A stretch of DNA of 64,000 nt from Chinchilla lanigera (GCF_000276665.1 NW_004955473.1:7027477-7091476); one strand, 5' to 3'; numbered from the stretch's first letter, positions 1 through 11,559 are shown. Translations and numbers: made by a program. The notes: generated from the sequence alone by a model not told the origin.

Positions 1-640
1 CCATTCCATCATTAATAATAGAACACCAAAACACAGATAATAAAAGAGGAATAATATGATGAGCTCATTACTTTATTAATGAAAAAAATATTGAGTACAT
101 TAAGTTCATGAAAAATTTATCTCTTAAAATGTGTAAAGAATGTAAGATCAAAGGATATATACTGTTAACATCTTTACCCAAACAGGTGATGCCCAGGTAC
201 ATATGGCCTAAGATTTTCCTGCTAGAAAATCATATCCTAAATTTAACTTAGCACATTAATTTGATTTTGAGTACATTTTGAGTTTTGGATAAAATCCAAA
301 TATATTCAATTCAAAAAGACCATGAAAGATAATTATAAGGTAAAAATTCAGAGAAATTGTATTTTCCTAGAAAATGTGCATAAATATTAAAATAAGCTAT
401 CGTTTTTAATACTAGGTAATGATGCATACATTATGTACATTGACTTTCGTAATCGTAATATGGCGTTTTGCAAACTATTCTAAGTTTGAAACTTTATCTC
501 CCATTCCTTCACTCAAAGTTGAAGAATTTCTCAATTGTTACATATGATAAAGGATTTAATTAAATAAATTAATATTAAAAGAGTAAATTGGTCAAAAAAT
601 CACAAGACAAAGGAAAATTATACCATTTTTATCAATTATA
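1..640. other. AT-rich interval, nothing recognised
   Basis: No convincing reading frame, SINE, LTR or L1 similarity is visible. The sequence is AT-rich, with short A and T runs. It ends at the target-site duplication of the first ID SINE. Confidence 0.5.
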
Positions 641-654
641 AAAATCTAAATATG

Positions 655-754
655 GGGGCTGGGGATTTAGCTCAGAGGCAAAGCGCCTGCCTGGCAAGCT
701 CAAGGCCGTGAGTTTGGTTCCTGGTACCGGAGAAAATCCAAAAAAAAAAAAAAA
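655..754 (+). mobile_element. ID SINE (tRNA-Ala-like)
   Basis: The element opens with GGGGCTGGGGATTTAGCTCAG, a tRNA-like A box. It continues through CCTGCCTGGCAAGC and a B-box-like GAGTTTGGTTCCTGGTACC, and ends in an A-run. It is flanked by a 14-bp direct repeat, AAAATCTAAATATG at 641-654 and AAAATCTAAGTATG at 755-768, with one mismatch. This is a target-site duplication of the kind L1 machinery makes. IDs are short pol III-type retroposons that encode no protein. One TSD mismatch suggests it is slightly older than the copies with perfect TSDs. Confidence 0.93.
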
Positions 755-774
755 AAAATCTAAGTATGATTTTG

Positions 775-2700
775 AGAAAAGTATTAAGAATAAAATAATT
801 AAAATAACTAGCCACGTACGATCTCAGAAATTCATTTGTTAACCCTTTTCATTATAAATAGTAGGGCTCCAAAAAATACTATTTTAAAGATTCCCTTTGA
901 ACACTATTTGAAAGACCTTCAGTAGTTACATGCCCCAACTTTGTTACAATGCAATCTTCCTAATGAGGAAACGTTAAATTTGCTTCATAGTCACTAAAGA
1001 CAGCCACTTAATGAGAGTATCATTCTTCCTCTTTAGCTATCATTAGATTCCTGTTAGTAAAAAATTATATTTCAAAGCTTATTTATCCCTTTATGTAGAA
1101 TTAAAACCCCTTGCTGGTGCTACCACAGGATTTTGTTTATGATTCTATATTGCATACATCATAGCATGTTTACTGTAATTTGTAAGGTCCATATATGCAC
1201 TTATAAATACATTGTGAGCATAGTGAAAGGTGAAGCAAAATAATCCTTGTAATTCTGCAGAAACAGGTATATTTTTGTACATTAATGAAATGTTGTTTAC
1301 TAAGTAAACTGTGAACTATAATGCAATCAGTTCTCACTATATTATGACAGAGCATGATGTGGAATAAAATGACATAATTTTCTATATGCTCAAAATGTCT
1401 CTGTTATAAGGTGTAAAAACGTGAGTGTTTGTCATCAGACTGAAGAATGTAAGTCCTTTTATAAGATAATAAAAATGTGAAATATTGTACAATTTTGTTA
1501 TAACAATGAAATCCAGCACAGTGTTTAGAAGAGTGTGTGTACAACTGAAATGTTTCAACATAAGTTGCTGCACGCATTTATATTTCCATTATATTTGCTT
1601 TAAAAAAATAAAAGCAAATTTGTTGGCTGAATTGAATAATTCACATAAGAAGGTATGATTGAATTATATTTCTCAATGTTAGTCATCTAAAATCCAATAA
1701 TGAGACAATTAATAACTTGTATGGGACATATATATAATTCTATGAATTTGAAATAAAGTGATATTTAGTGCAGGCAGTTAGGTGCTAACAACCAAGGAAA
1801 GGCATGGAAGTCAGTTGTAGGGCACTAGTAGCTTTCAGATTCACTATAGCAGTTATGGTCAAGAAACTGCAGGAAACAACTGAAAATGTCATATATTCCC
1901 TGCAGCTTTGACATATGTGACTTACAAGGATAGATGGAGTCTGACTGACAGATAATTAGTCATGTCTGGAAAATCCAGTATCAACAATTGCTGCCTCTTG
2001 TAATGAAGAAAAATGCCTTACATCACTCTTCTGCTTTATAAATCTTTTTCAAGTGCACTTCATTGACAAAATATAAATTATATCTATAAACTTAATAGTA
2101 GAGATATGAAAATAATACCTCACTGTGACATCAGCAAGATGCCAGAACAGGACATTCCGAAGCTCAGTCTTTCATACAATGACTTACACAATTATCCACA
2201 TACAGAAACAAGTTCACAAGATCAAAGGAATGCAGGAGACAGCTTACAACACTTAAGGGAAGCTGAGAAATAAGAAAGACAGGATGAAGAGGAGAGGATA
2301 ACCAGTTTCACGTTACATGCACCACTTCTCCCCCAAGCACAGAATGAAGGGAGCGGCCTTTGAAATAAGGGAAGGACCCCAAAGTGAGTACTCAAAGTCA
2401 CTAGTAATCACATCACCACTCCTTTCTAATTAACTCTAGCACCAGTTACAACCCCACAACTTAATCTTCAGGCCAGTAGTAGTAGCAATAAACTCAGGTT
2501 CCTGGTCCATACTAACACCACAGCACACTCTGTTGTCCAAAGTATGTGTTCTGCATACTGTCAGCCTGGGCTTTTAGCAGTCTGCCCTTTTAGTCCCACG
2601 TTACAGGCTGTGCTCTGTAATCCCAATGTCTATTCCTACCACAGCATAAGGTCACCTTCTATGGCCAGAGGTTCAAGGCCCATACATGTAGACAGTATTG
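775..2700. other. Gene-free interval, nothing recognised
   Basis: About 1.9 kb without a supported element. Open frames at 1170-1355, 1382-1573 and 2544-2744 are short, AT-biased and without recognisable motifs. The part after about 2400 is somewhat more GC-rich and may be old repeat sequence leading into the LTR-like segment that follows. Confidence 0.45.
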
Positions 2701-2714
2701 GTCATTTTCTTGAT

Positions 2715-3245
2715 GCTGACCAAGTACCTGACACCTACATATAAAAAAGAAAATTCTGTACTTATATAACAGATTTAAATGATCCATAGTTGGCTGCTGC
2801 CAAACCTGAGATGGCATGGTGCAAGTGAATGGCAGAGGAAAGATTCTCATCTCAAAGCAGCTAGGGAAAGAACACAAGAAGGGAAGAGCAAAGGACCAGA
2901 ACATACCCTTCCAGATCATATCCCCAGTAACCTAGCACTTACTACCAGGCCCCAACTCCAAATAATACATTAAGTTATTAATTCATTATTTGTACTATTT
3001 GATGAGTATAGCACACTCATGATCCTATCAGATTTCAGAAACTCCACCTGTGATCACACAAAACTTTTGGGAGACACTGTAGATCTAAACCGTACTATTT
3101 CCCCACTGACTTCATGACTAGCACCATGTCCATCTCACTATGCACAACATATGTAGTCCATCTGTGAGAGTTGCCATACTCTTAACAGTGCCAGTATTTA
3201 AAAACTTTCCAAGTACAAACTCTTCTCTGAGACTTCAGGCAAACT
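2715..3245 (-). mobile_element. MaLR-type LTR/internal relic (probable)
   Basis: On the plus strand it reads as the reverse complement of a MaLR-like LTR. It has a CAAGTACCTGACACC start, then phrases such as CATACCCTTCCAGATCATATCCCCAGTAACC and CAGGCCCCAACTCC that recur in such LTRs. The last 120 bp (3140-3245) resembles 35,165-35,245, in the MaLR-rich block later in the window. No coding capacity is left. The family is inferred from remembered consensus features, so the exact subfamily and borders are uncertain. Confidence 0.4.
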
Positions 3246-3969
3246 CATCTGTGAACAATAATAATATAATATAATAAAGTTAAAATTCCAACATAAAGTG
3301 ACGTAGAGTAAATATTTCTATTCCAAAGTGTGGGATAAGGGAAAGGAATTAGACTAATGCAAGAATGTAAATCAGCAAACAATAAGTCCTGTAGCTCTAT
3401 GTCCAACACCTAGGGAAGATTGTGGTGAGATGGAAATTCAAAAGTGCTTGGGAAGCCTTCCTCCTATGGCCTTGCTGATTGTAGCACTCACACCCTGTGT
3501 CTTTGCTTGGGTTTTCCCTCTGCCTGCACTGTCCCTCAGCAGATGTTCTACATTCTTGACATGTTTAAATTCCTGAGGTCTGCTTTACAGATCTGACTTC
3601 ATGCTCACAAGCATTTAGCTCTTAAGGGCTCTTGGAAGGCAAGATGTTCCTGTCCCACTTTTCTTCTTGACCTCTCAGGCATTTTTTTGATACCTGAGTG
3701 GAAGTTTCCATGACCCATAAGTTATACGATTCTGCATGTGAATAACTAACATCACATGCATGAAGCCACCATCTGCCACCAGCCTAAACAGAAACTGGTC
3801 TCATACGACATAAGAATTCAATTCCCTACTTTTTCCTTTATCCCTCTACTACCTTTTATTTTTCCAGCATCAGATTCAATCATATATACAGGTTGAAAAC
3901 CAGAATAATAATCAAAAACATAGGAAACACGTGGGACAGTTGTGGTAAGTCAAGGTGCACTTTTTCACA

Positions 3970-4690
3970 CTTTGTCCACAATGTATACATCACTGTGGTA
4001 TGATAAGTGTTTAAGTCCTTTGGCAAGATACCTAGAAAGGGAACACCTTAGTCACATGGAATTTCTACTATTAGATTTTTGAGACATCTGCATAATGATT
4101 TCCATAGTGGTAATATCAGTTTACTTTCCCACCAACAATGGAGGAGTGTCCTTTCTCCCCACAGTCTAGTCAGCCTTTGTTATTGGTTGACTTATTGATG
4201 ATAACCATTCTTCCTGGAGTGAGAAGACATCTTAGTATTGTTTTAATTTGCATTTCACAGATGGTCAGTGATGTTGAATAATTTTTTCATGTGTTTATTC
4301 ATTATTTGTATTTCTTCATCTGAGAAATGTCTATTCATATCAGATGGCCAGTTTTAATTGGTTCTTTAAATTGGAGAGGGTAGTATTTTTGGAGTTCTGT
4401 ATACATCCTACATATTAGTCCTTTATCTGAGTAGTACCTGGTAAAACATTTTGCCCATTCTCTAGGTTGTGTCTTCATTCTGTTAGTGGTTTCCTTTGTT
4501 GTGCAGGAGTTTTAAATTTGCTGTGATCCTATTTTTTGATTCTTGGTATTATTTCTTGTGCAAAAAAGTTTTGTTCAGAAAACTTGTGCCTATACCTATG
4601 TCTTCAAGAGTTTTACCTATTTTGTCTTCCAGGAGATTAAGTATTTCTGTTCTAATGTTCAGATCTTTGATCAATTTTCTCTTTAATAAA
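3970..4690 (-). mobile_element. LINE-1 ORF2 C-terminal part, sense half of a 5'-inverted copy
   Basis: On the minus strand this is the L1 ORF2 carboxy-terminal region. Plus-strand hallmarks are TTTCCCACCAACAATGGAGG, TTTGCATTTC, GATGTTGAATAATTTTTTCATG and the TTTGCCCATTCT to TTGTGCAGGAGTTTT stretch. All of these also occur in related form at 55.4-55.9 kb. The 3'UTR is missing. It abuts a plus-strand L1 piece at about 4,695. That piece comes from an earlier part of ORF2, so the two together look like one twin-primed insertion. Confidence 0.75.
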
Positions 4691-4699
4691 CACAGTTTC

Positions 4700-5345
4700 A
4701 AAAATCCTCAATATGAAACTGGCAACACTCCAATATCAATTGTGTTCCTCTGCACTAATAACAAATTAATTGAGATGGAAATTAGGAAAATAATATCCTT
4801 TATAATAGCATCAAAAAATGAAATACTCAGTAATTAACCTAACTAAAATATGAAAGACCTCTACAATGAAAACTATAGCACTCTGAAAAAGCAGATTGAA
4901 GAGGTATCAAACAACTGGAAAGACATTCCCTGTTCTTGGATAGGCAGAACCAATATACTCAAAATGTCCGTATTTCCAAAACTGTTATTTAGACTTATTG
5001 AAATCCCAGTCAAATTACCAATAACATTCCTTATAGAATAGGAGAAAGCATTCCTAAAATTAATGTGGAAGCAGAAGAAATCTGGAATAAAAAAAGCAAA
5101 TATGGGCAGCAAGAAGATAGGGGGAATTACAATCTAGACTTCAGGTTGTACTACAAAGCTACAGTGATAAAAATTGCATGGTATTGGCAAAAACAGACTC
5201 ATGTGTCAATGGAACAAATTGAAGAAACAGAAATGACTCCATGGACACTCAGTTATGTTATTTTTGAAAATGGGTTCAAATATTTTACTGGAGGAAAGAT
5301 AGCCTCTTCAACATATAGTGCTAGGAAAACTGGCTATCCACATGT
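4700..5345 (+). mobile_element. LINE-1 ORF2 fragment, inverted 5' half
   Basis: Plus-strand frames read L1 ORF2 downstream of the reverse transcriptase core. Recognisable stretches include MKDLYNENYSTLKKQIEE, SWIGRTNILKMSVFPKLLFR, IEIPVKLPITF and, after a frame change, KANMGSKKIGGITI. Stop codons and frame shifts break it at about 4834, 5040 and 5100, so it is a dead copy. In L1 coordinates it lies upstream of the neighbouring minus-strand piece. Confidence 0.85.
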
Positions 5346-6006
5346 CAAAGGTTGAACTTTGTTTCATATCTTTCACTATGCACTAAACTAAAATCAAAAT
5401 TGGTTTCTTTCTGTTTCTGATCTTAATCAACTACACTCACATTCACCCCAAACATACAGGTGACTCCTTTCTGAACAAGCTGAAAAATTTTGTTGTGTTT
5501 CTGCCCCACCTTTTGTTCTTAATTTTCACCATAAATTATTTCACTGAATTTTCTAAAAGTATTCAGATGTGTATAGATTATACATAATCTATATATTATA
5601 GACTAGTCATTGGGAAGCCTTGAAATATCCCTCATCACATTGCTTAATTAGTCTTTCATTTTTAAGTTCAGACTTATCCAAATCTTATGATTAAGGAAAA
5701 TTTTTAGCAATTTCCTTGCCAGAATCCAACATGCATGTCCTGAATTCTTACTTCCAACGGTTGTCATTTCCACCTAAATCCTCCTGAGCCTGGACTTTAC
5801 TGTCCACATTGCCATAAGCATTCTCTTCCTCAGAGCTCCCACTAGCATTATCTGTCAATCTCTGCTTATGTCATTCTATGGCTACACTAGCTATCATCTC
5901 CAAAACTTTTGAAATTCCCTCCAGAAGCTATTTCCAAAGTATTATGAACTATATATATTAAGATGTATTCACAACAATAACCTAACTTCTCTAGTACAAA
6001 TTTTCG

Positions 6007-6365
6007 GTATTAGTCACTTTCCCATTGCTGGGATCAAATATCTGACATCCACAGTTTACAAAGTTAATTATTTGACTCAGTGTTTCAGAGAGTTCAATCT
6101 ACAATTGGCTGACCCTAACATAGAAACTGAATAATGGAAGAGCCTCACAGAAGAAAGCTATGTATCATAAGTTTGCCAGGAAACACATAGAGAAGGAATA
6201 AGCCAGGATAGACAAGAATACACCTTTTCAGGTCACGACCCCAATGACCTGTATATTTCAACCAAGCCTGAGTTCCTAACAGCACATTCAATTATGAGCT
6301 CATAAGTGGATTAATGCACTGATCCAACCTCCTTCTGAAAACCTCAACTCTGAAAACATGAGAGA
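6007..6365 (-). mobile_element. MaLR-type solo LTR (ORR1/MLT1-like)
   Basis: Read on the minus strand, it ends in GGATGTCAGATATTTGATCCCAGCAATGGGAAAGTGACTAATA, the typical 3' end of a MaLR LTR (shown in plus orientation as TATTAGTCACTTTCCCATTGCTGGGATC). Further in are CAGGTCATTGGGGTCGTGACC and TGGATTAATGCACTGATCC-type phrases common in these LTRs. No matching second LTR is nearby, so it is probably a solo or truncated copy. The subfamily name is uncertain. Confidence 0.55.
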
Positions 6366-6379
6366 TCAGGAAGACATTT

Positions 6380-6600
6380 TCTTTTATTTTAAAGAGAAAA
6401 AAAAACAATAACAAAATAACATCAACAAAGAGTAAAGAAAAACAACACAAAAATAATAAAAATGATGCAGAATTTCAAAACAAGGTGATAGGAAGTTAAC
6501 AATGATTGTTACATTACATATTGCTATCTTCAACAAATTTGCTCAGATTACCAGATGTAAGAATGCAAGATTGATTAAACAAGTAAAGAGAATAAAAAGA
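6380..6600 (-). repeat. LINE-1 3' end module
   Basis: TTTATTTTAAAGAG..., then ATGCAGAATTTCAAAACAAGG and TTACATTACATATTGC match in order the L1 3' ends at 52,960-53,050 and 54,735-54,830. Orientation is minus. The same module recurs at 9.85, 14.54, 21.5 and 60.1 kb. Confidence 0.5.
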
Positions 6601-7700
6601 TAATTTAAAACATTAGAAAAATGCGTACATAGCACGGATCCAGGTTCTGGTCATTGTGCCACTCCAGGTTGGCCCCCAAATTCCTGGATTCAGGCTGAAG
6701 CTGCCTTAAAAGGGTCTAGAATGACTGCAGACCCATGCACGTCTCTGTTTCCAAGTGGCAACCTGGAAAGTTTATGCTCAGGGTTCATGTTTGTACTTGT
6801 AAATTCAAGCTATGTATCTGAAATTTTATCCCCAGTGTCTGCCTGACCTAGGCGCTAGGCTTTCTTAAGTGAATGCAAGACCTATGCCTTCTTCAGAACA
6901 CTCAGTTTCTGAGACAGTCCTTGTATAAACGGGTACCATAATATGTTCTGTGGAATCAAGCTCAAGGTTGGTCCCCAGTAATCAAAAATTCAGAAGAACC
7001 CCAACAAATCCAGACTAGTGGCCCAAACCACCACCAATTATCCATCACAGACCCAGGATCCAAGCCAGACCATGTATCCCTATTCTCAAGTCATCACTTT
7101 TATTTTTTTATTTTTATTTTTTTTGTCTTTTTGTGACAGGGTCTTGCTATGAAGTTCAGACTGGCCTTGAGGTCACTTTGTAGGCCAGGGTGACCTCAAA
7201 CTCGTAATAATCCTCCTACCTCAGCCTCCCGAGTGCTGGGATTACAGGTGTGCGTTATCACGCCCAGCAGGTCATCAATTTTAGACAGAGGCCTCATATT
7301 TGCAAACATGGGCCTAGTTTCACCTTACCAAGGGTCCAGGCATACCCCAGAAAAACTTAGTGCTAGCCCTGTTGCTATAGATTTAGTCATTTGGCAAGAA
7401 TCAATGGACCAGGATGGTGGATTTCTACATAAGACCTAAATCCTAGACCTTCTCTCCATGACTCATTTGTCAGGAACACTCTGTTTGAGCCTTGTGCCAG
7501 ACTTCAATTCATGAGCACAAGCCTCAAACTCACCCCTGTGGACCAAACTCAAAGACCAATGCATTAGGGCTCCAAGCCTGCTGACACAGCCTGAGATACC
7601 AAGCTGAACGCTATGGTCTGAGGTGCCATGCCGGACTGCCTGAAAGCCAAATCAACAGGCTAAACCATACAATAAATTCTGTATGTGGTGTCCCCAGAAA
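6600..7700. repeat. CCAG-rich degenerate sequence, possible L1 noncoding region
   Basis: GC-richer than its surroundings, with loosely repeated CCAGGTT, GATCCAGG and CAAGCC phrases. It is interrupted by the B1 at 7103-7270. It directly adjoins an L1 3' end, and old L1 noncoding regions can look like this, but I cannot align it to a named family. The 68-aa frame at 7233-7439 overlaps the B1 and is not a gene. Confidence 0.3.
7103..7270 (-). mobile_element. B1 SINE (7SL-derived)
   Basis: The reverse complement of B1 is clear: a T-rich tail, GACAGGGTCTTGCTATG, CTGGCCTTGAGGTCACTTTG, CTCCTACCTCAGCCTCCCGAG and GTGCTGGGATTACAGG. The flanks carry GTCATCACTTTTA (7090-7102) and GTCATCAATTTTA (7271-7283), a 13-bp target-site duplication with one mismatch. 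It encodes no protein. Confidence 0.92.
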
Positions 7701-7709
7701 TTAGACATT

Positions 7710-8405
7710 ATAACAGGTGAAGGACTTTCTTTTTGAAAACTCACCTATAAAGACTGAAATAAATGTTTATTACTTCACTGTGCGGACAGCAACCTGAAGT
7801 TACAAGAACACAAGTAGTTGGGAGAAAATGACACCAACAAAGCAATGAAATATTGCACTAGTGACTGACTCTAAAGATATTTGGCTTTATAAATTGATGA
7901 AATATTCAAATAATCAAAATAGTTTCATAAGGTTTTTAAAGGGTTAGAAGATAACAGATAAGCAAATACAGGCATATGTCACTTAACAATGGGTATGTTT
8001 TGGGAATGTATTGTTAGGGAATTGTGTCATTGTGAAATCATTATAAAGTACACTTGCACAAACCCACATGGTACAAAACAATCAATCAATGTATTCTCTT
8101 CAGATAGTCAATAGACGTGGTAAACATAAGATATATGAGGCTGCTACCAATATAACACGGTATACTGTTTTATAGCAAACTTTACAACAGGAGTGCAATC
8201 TAAAGTAAAGAAAAAGTACAGTATACCAACTATGCAAATGAATAACATAGTTAGGTATTATTATAATCAATTATTATGCATTTAACATGTGTGATTTTTT
8301 ATGACATAAATTTGTCTACACCAACATGATTAAAATACATATGTAATGCTTAACAATACATTGTTACAATGACTATGATATCACTAGATGATAGAATTAT
8401 TCACC
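7710..8405. other. AT-rich interval, nothing recognised
   Basis: No supported element or gene. The text around 7975-8160 (CAGGCATATGTCACTTAACAATGGG, ATTGTTAGGGAATTGTGTCATTGTG) hints at an old interspersed repeat, but I cannot assign it. Confidence 0.4.
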
Positions 8406-8407
8406 AT

Positions 8408-8417
8408 CATATATATA

Positions 8418-8457
<40 letters not shown>
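8408..8457. repeat. (AT)n microsatellite
   Basis: About 50 bp of nearly pure AT dinucleotide with one GTGC interruption near the left end. Likely length-polymorphic. Confidence 0.9.
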
Positions 8458-8460
<3 letters not shown>

Positions 8461-8884
8461 ACCATAAAAAGAGTACAAAAATTTCTGGATTTTGATAACA
8501 TAACTGCAAAAATGAGAAATTTAATAGAGAGGTCCAACGACAGATTTAATAAAGCAGAAGCATGAATAAGCTAAAGGAATAATTTTTAATAATGTATTCC
8601 AACAAACAAAAATGAAAAGTGTACTGAATAATGAAGAAATATAGTGAAATTATGGAACATCTTCAAGCAAGCATATGTGTGATAGTTCCTGAAAGAGCAA
8701 ATGGAACAAAACGCTTATTTTGAAAGAGACAAAGAAGGATTTGGGTCCACAAAATCTAAAGAATCCAGACAGATTAAACATAGGGTGATTTACACTGAGG
8801 CATATTATAATCAAAGTTTCAAAAGTACAAGCGAGAATATTGAAAGCAGCATGAGAAAAGTAACTCAGTACATACAAGGAATTT

Positions 8885-8928
<44 letters not shown>

Positions 8929-9013
8929 GTTTTTCTCCGGTACCGGGAACCGAACTCACGACCTTGCGCTTGCCAGGCAGGCGCTTTTGCCACTGAGCTA
9001 AATCCCCAGCCCC
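8885..9013 (-). mobile_element. Young ID SINE with long poly(A)
   Basis: The reverse complement of the ID consensus is nearly complete: a T-run of about 40, TTTTTCTCCGGTACCGGGAACC, CTTGCCAGGCAGGCGC and TGAGCTAAATCCCCAGCCCC. A perfect 14-bp target-site duplication, CATACAAGGAATTT, lies at 8871-8884 and 9014-9027. The intact TSD and long homopolymer tail point to a recent insertion. The 118-aa plus frame and 65-aa minus frame across it are translations of the SINE. Confidence 0.95.
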
Positions 9014-9349
9014 CATACAAGGAATTTTATCAGAGTATCTGCAGCTTTCTCAGCTGAAAGTTTCCAGAACAGGAACGTGGGATAATACATTCAAAATGTT
9101 GATTCAAAAATTACCGTCTGTAACACTTTTTCAGTAAGTTTATTATTTTAGAAATGAATAAGACAGAAAATAAAAGCCACGGGAAAATCTGAAAATTAAA
9201 CCAGATGTCCCATGCAAATAGTAATCAAAATAATTTATGAGTGACTATATTTAATTCCAGAAAGCATAGCTTTTAATTCAATAATAATAGCAAAATATAG
9301 AGTCATTACATAATGACAAAGACATCAATTCAACAAGATATAATAATTA

Positions 9350-9697
9350 AAAATGTATATGCATTTAGCATTTTAAAATATGAATATATCAAGGAAACAT
9401 TAACAGAACTGGAGAGTAAAATAGAAATATTTTAGCAGCAAAATTCAACACTCCTCTTTCAACAACAAAAATATCATTCACACAGAGAATAGTTCACAGA
9501 AGAATGAGTTTTCACTACACTTTAGACCAAATGGACATTACTATAATATACAGAATATTACACTGAGCTGAAGCAGAATACACATTCATTTCAAATACAT
9601 GTGGAAGATTACCAAATTAAATCACATGTTAAGAACCTGAAAGAGTAAATAAAATCTAAAAGGTACACTAAATAATGTGAAAGGGAAAGAAACTGCT
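9350..9697 (+). mobile_element. Old LINE-1 ORF2 fragment (5' segment)
   Basis: Sequence such as GAGCTGAAGCAGAATACACATTCATTTCAAATACATGTGGAAG corresponds to the stretch of mammalian L1 ORF2 that normally reads into TTTAAGAGGTTTGAAATCAT. The latter is found at 10,088 after about 380 bp of inserted sequence. It is strongly decayed, with no continuous frame. Confidence 0.5.
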
Positions 9698-9698
9698 C

Positions 9699-9766
9699 AA
9701 AACTAAAGAACAACTGGTCAAATGCTCTACCACTGAGCTATACTCTGAAAACTAAAGAACAACTGG
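9699..9766 (-). mobile_element. Tailless tRNA-Cys 5'-half retropseudogene with 19-bp TSD
   Basis: A 30-bp insert (9718-9747) sits between two perfect 19-bp direct repeats, AAAACTAAAGAACAACTGG at 9699-9717 and 9748-9766. The insert's reverse complement contains TATAGCTCAGTGGTAGAG followed by CATTTGA. This is the D-arm region of mammalian tRNA-Cys(GCA), positions about 6-30. The first five bases match poorly. It stops just before the anticodon loop and has no poly(A). ID elements differ here, reading GATTTAGCTCAG and GAGCGCTTGCC. It looks like a retroposed tRNA half and is not a tRNA gene. Confidence 0.7.
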
Positions 9767-9849
9767 AATGAGGGAAAAGAGAAAGCAAAGAAAGAAGAGA
9801 AAATCATGCACACACAGGATAGTGATGATAGTTGTATTACTGATTTCTA

Positions 9850-10050
9850 TTGCTTTATTGAAAGCAACAATTAATGTTCAGTTGTTTGATTAATCTTGTC
9901 TATATTTTTTAACTGAATAACCAATTTGAAGATAACAGTATGTAATATAACAGTCATTGTTAATTTCCTATCACCTTATCTTAAATTCTGTATTGCTACT
10001 ATTGTTTTGGTATTGTCTTGTTTATGTCTGTTTGTTTGTTAATATGTGCT
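9850..10050 (+). repeat. LINE-1 3' end module inside older L1
   Basis: AACAGTATGTAATATAACAG, then TTTCCTATCACCTTATCTTAAATTCTGTATTGCTAC match the copies at 21,510-21,600 and 60,230-60,300 and, inverted, those at 6.4 and 54.8 kb. It splits the old ORF2 fragment that resumes near 10,080, so it was inserted later. Confidence 0.45.
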
Positions 10051-10079
10051 CATTCTTTTATCTTTATAGCTAAAAATCC

Positions 10080-10720
10080 AAAATATAGTCACAAATTTAA
10101 GAGGTTTGAAATCATATTAAACAAAGTTAAAGACAACAGTGGCATGAAACTAGAAATGAGTAGTACAACTAAAACGGGAAAATTTACAATATTTAGAAAA
10201 GAAGCAACAAACTATGTCAAAGAGTGAATCAAAAAAAATGAACAGTGAAGAAACCCAAAATCTGGACAGACTAAAAATGAATAAGGAAATTGATTCAGTG
10301 AAGAATCATCATAATTGTAAAAAGAAATCATAACGTAGTAAACCCAAAGATTAGATGCCTTTATTTGTGAATTATATCAATAATTGTAAAAAGGTACTAA
10401 TACTAATTTAAAATTATTTCTAAAACGTTAAGCAATTATATTTTGGGGGTTCATTTAAATGGGAAGTGCGTGATATACGAAAGTGAGACAAACACACTAT
10501 ATGAAAAGGCCTTATAAAGTCAATATATCCAGTGAACATAGATGCAATAATCATCAACAAAATAGGAGTAATTCAGATGTTACTTATTAAATGAAATATA
10601 CAGTATGATCGAGTTAGATTTATTCCTGGTACACGAAGTTGTTTCTAAACAAGTCAGGCAATAACCAAATTAAGCCAATTACAGAATAACAAATATGTAA
10701 TGATCTCATCTTTAGAAATA
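10080..10720 (+). mobile_element. Old LINE-1 ORF2 fragment (continuation)
   Basis: TTTAAGAGGTTTGAAATCAT and AGTGGCATGAAACTAGAAATGAG are typical of the L1 ORF2 endonuclease/linker region, followed by AGACTAAAAATGAATAAGGAAATTG. GATGCAATAATCATCAACAAAATAG and, later, GACCCATAGAAGTAGAAAGT are also L1-like. Multiple stops show that it is inactive. It continues the fragment ending at 9697. Confidence 0.55.
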
Positions 10721-10989
10721 TCAGACCCATAGAAGTAGAAAGTAAAATTCTTTGTGTCTGAAGCTAGAGAGTGGGGGAAAAGAAATGTGATGATGGCGAG
10801 GTACAATAATCAGATTGGAAGGATGAGCAGGTTCTGTAGACCGAATGTACAACAGGGTGACTATGGTGAAGAACACTAAGTTGTTAACATGAATTTGCTA
10901 AGGGTAAATTCTAATTGTTCTAACTGCTAAAACTGACAATAATGTAAAATGAAATACTAAGTATTTTAAATGTAACAATCTCTTTTGGC

Positions 10990-11330
10990 ACAGCTGTTGC
11001 CCTCTCCACATCTTTCTGAAAGAGTTAGATACAATATGTCACAAGGATGCATGTATGCTCCTATCTATAGCAACAAAATTCATATGTAGATGTTGGTAAC
11101 AACCTATGTGTCCATCAACAAATAAATGGATAAACAGTATGTGATGTATATTTGCACAATGGAGTGTTAATTAATCATAAAGAAAGCCAATTATGAGTAA
11201 TTTTTAAGAAAATAGATGCATCTTCAGGCCATAATGTTAAGTGAAATAAACCAAACACATAAGCACATGTATTTCATGGTTGCTCTTATATGGGTTAACT
11301 GCAGTATAAACAATTTAAAGAGTAAAATCA
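10990..11330 (+). mobile_element. Old LINE-1 3' region
   Basis: Landmarks in order are CTATGTGTCCATCAACAAATAAATGGATAAAC, ATTTGCACAATGGAGTGTTAATTAATCATAAAGAA and CCATAATGTTAAGTGAAATAAACCA. These are conserved in the ORF2 end/3'UTR of many mammalian L1 families. The 71-aa frame at 11,216-11,431 is part of this relic. Confidence 0.65.
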
Positions 11331-11559
11331 AAGGTAGGTATTATCGAATAGGAAAAGAGATCCTGTGCATAAAGGAAGAGGAACTAGAGATTGAGGGATG
11401 TAGTAGGAAAAGGGGTGTACAAAAGAAATGAAAAGGAGTTAAGGTATTTTGCATAAATCACTAAAGCTCCACAATGGGTGCAATTATTATGGGCAAAAAA
11501 CATATACCAATAAACATATAAAAATAATAAATATCATAGAATTTATATTGGATATATTC

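Noticed and set aside
655..730. Possible tRNA gene (A and B box-like sequence)
   Set aside because: It is the body of an ID SINE with poly(A) and TSD, as are similar sequences elsewhere in the window.
9718..9747. Truncated ID SINE
   Set aside because: ID sequence differs at the D-arm flanks (GATTTAGCTCAG, GAGCGCTTGCC). The insert matches tRNA-Cys better. Kept as a tRNA-derived insert, with ID as the alternative.
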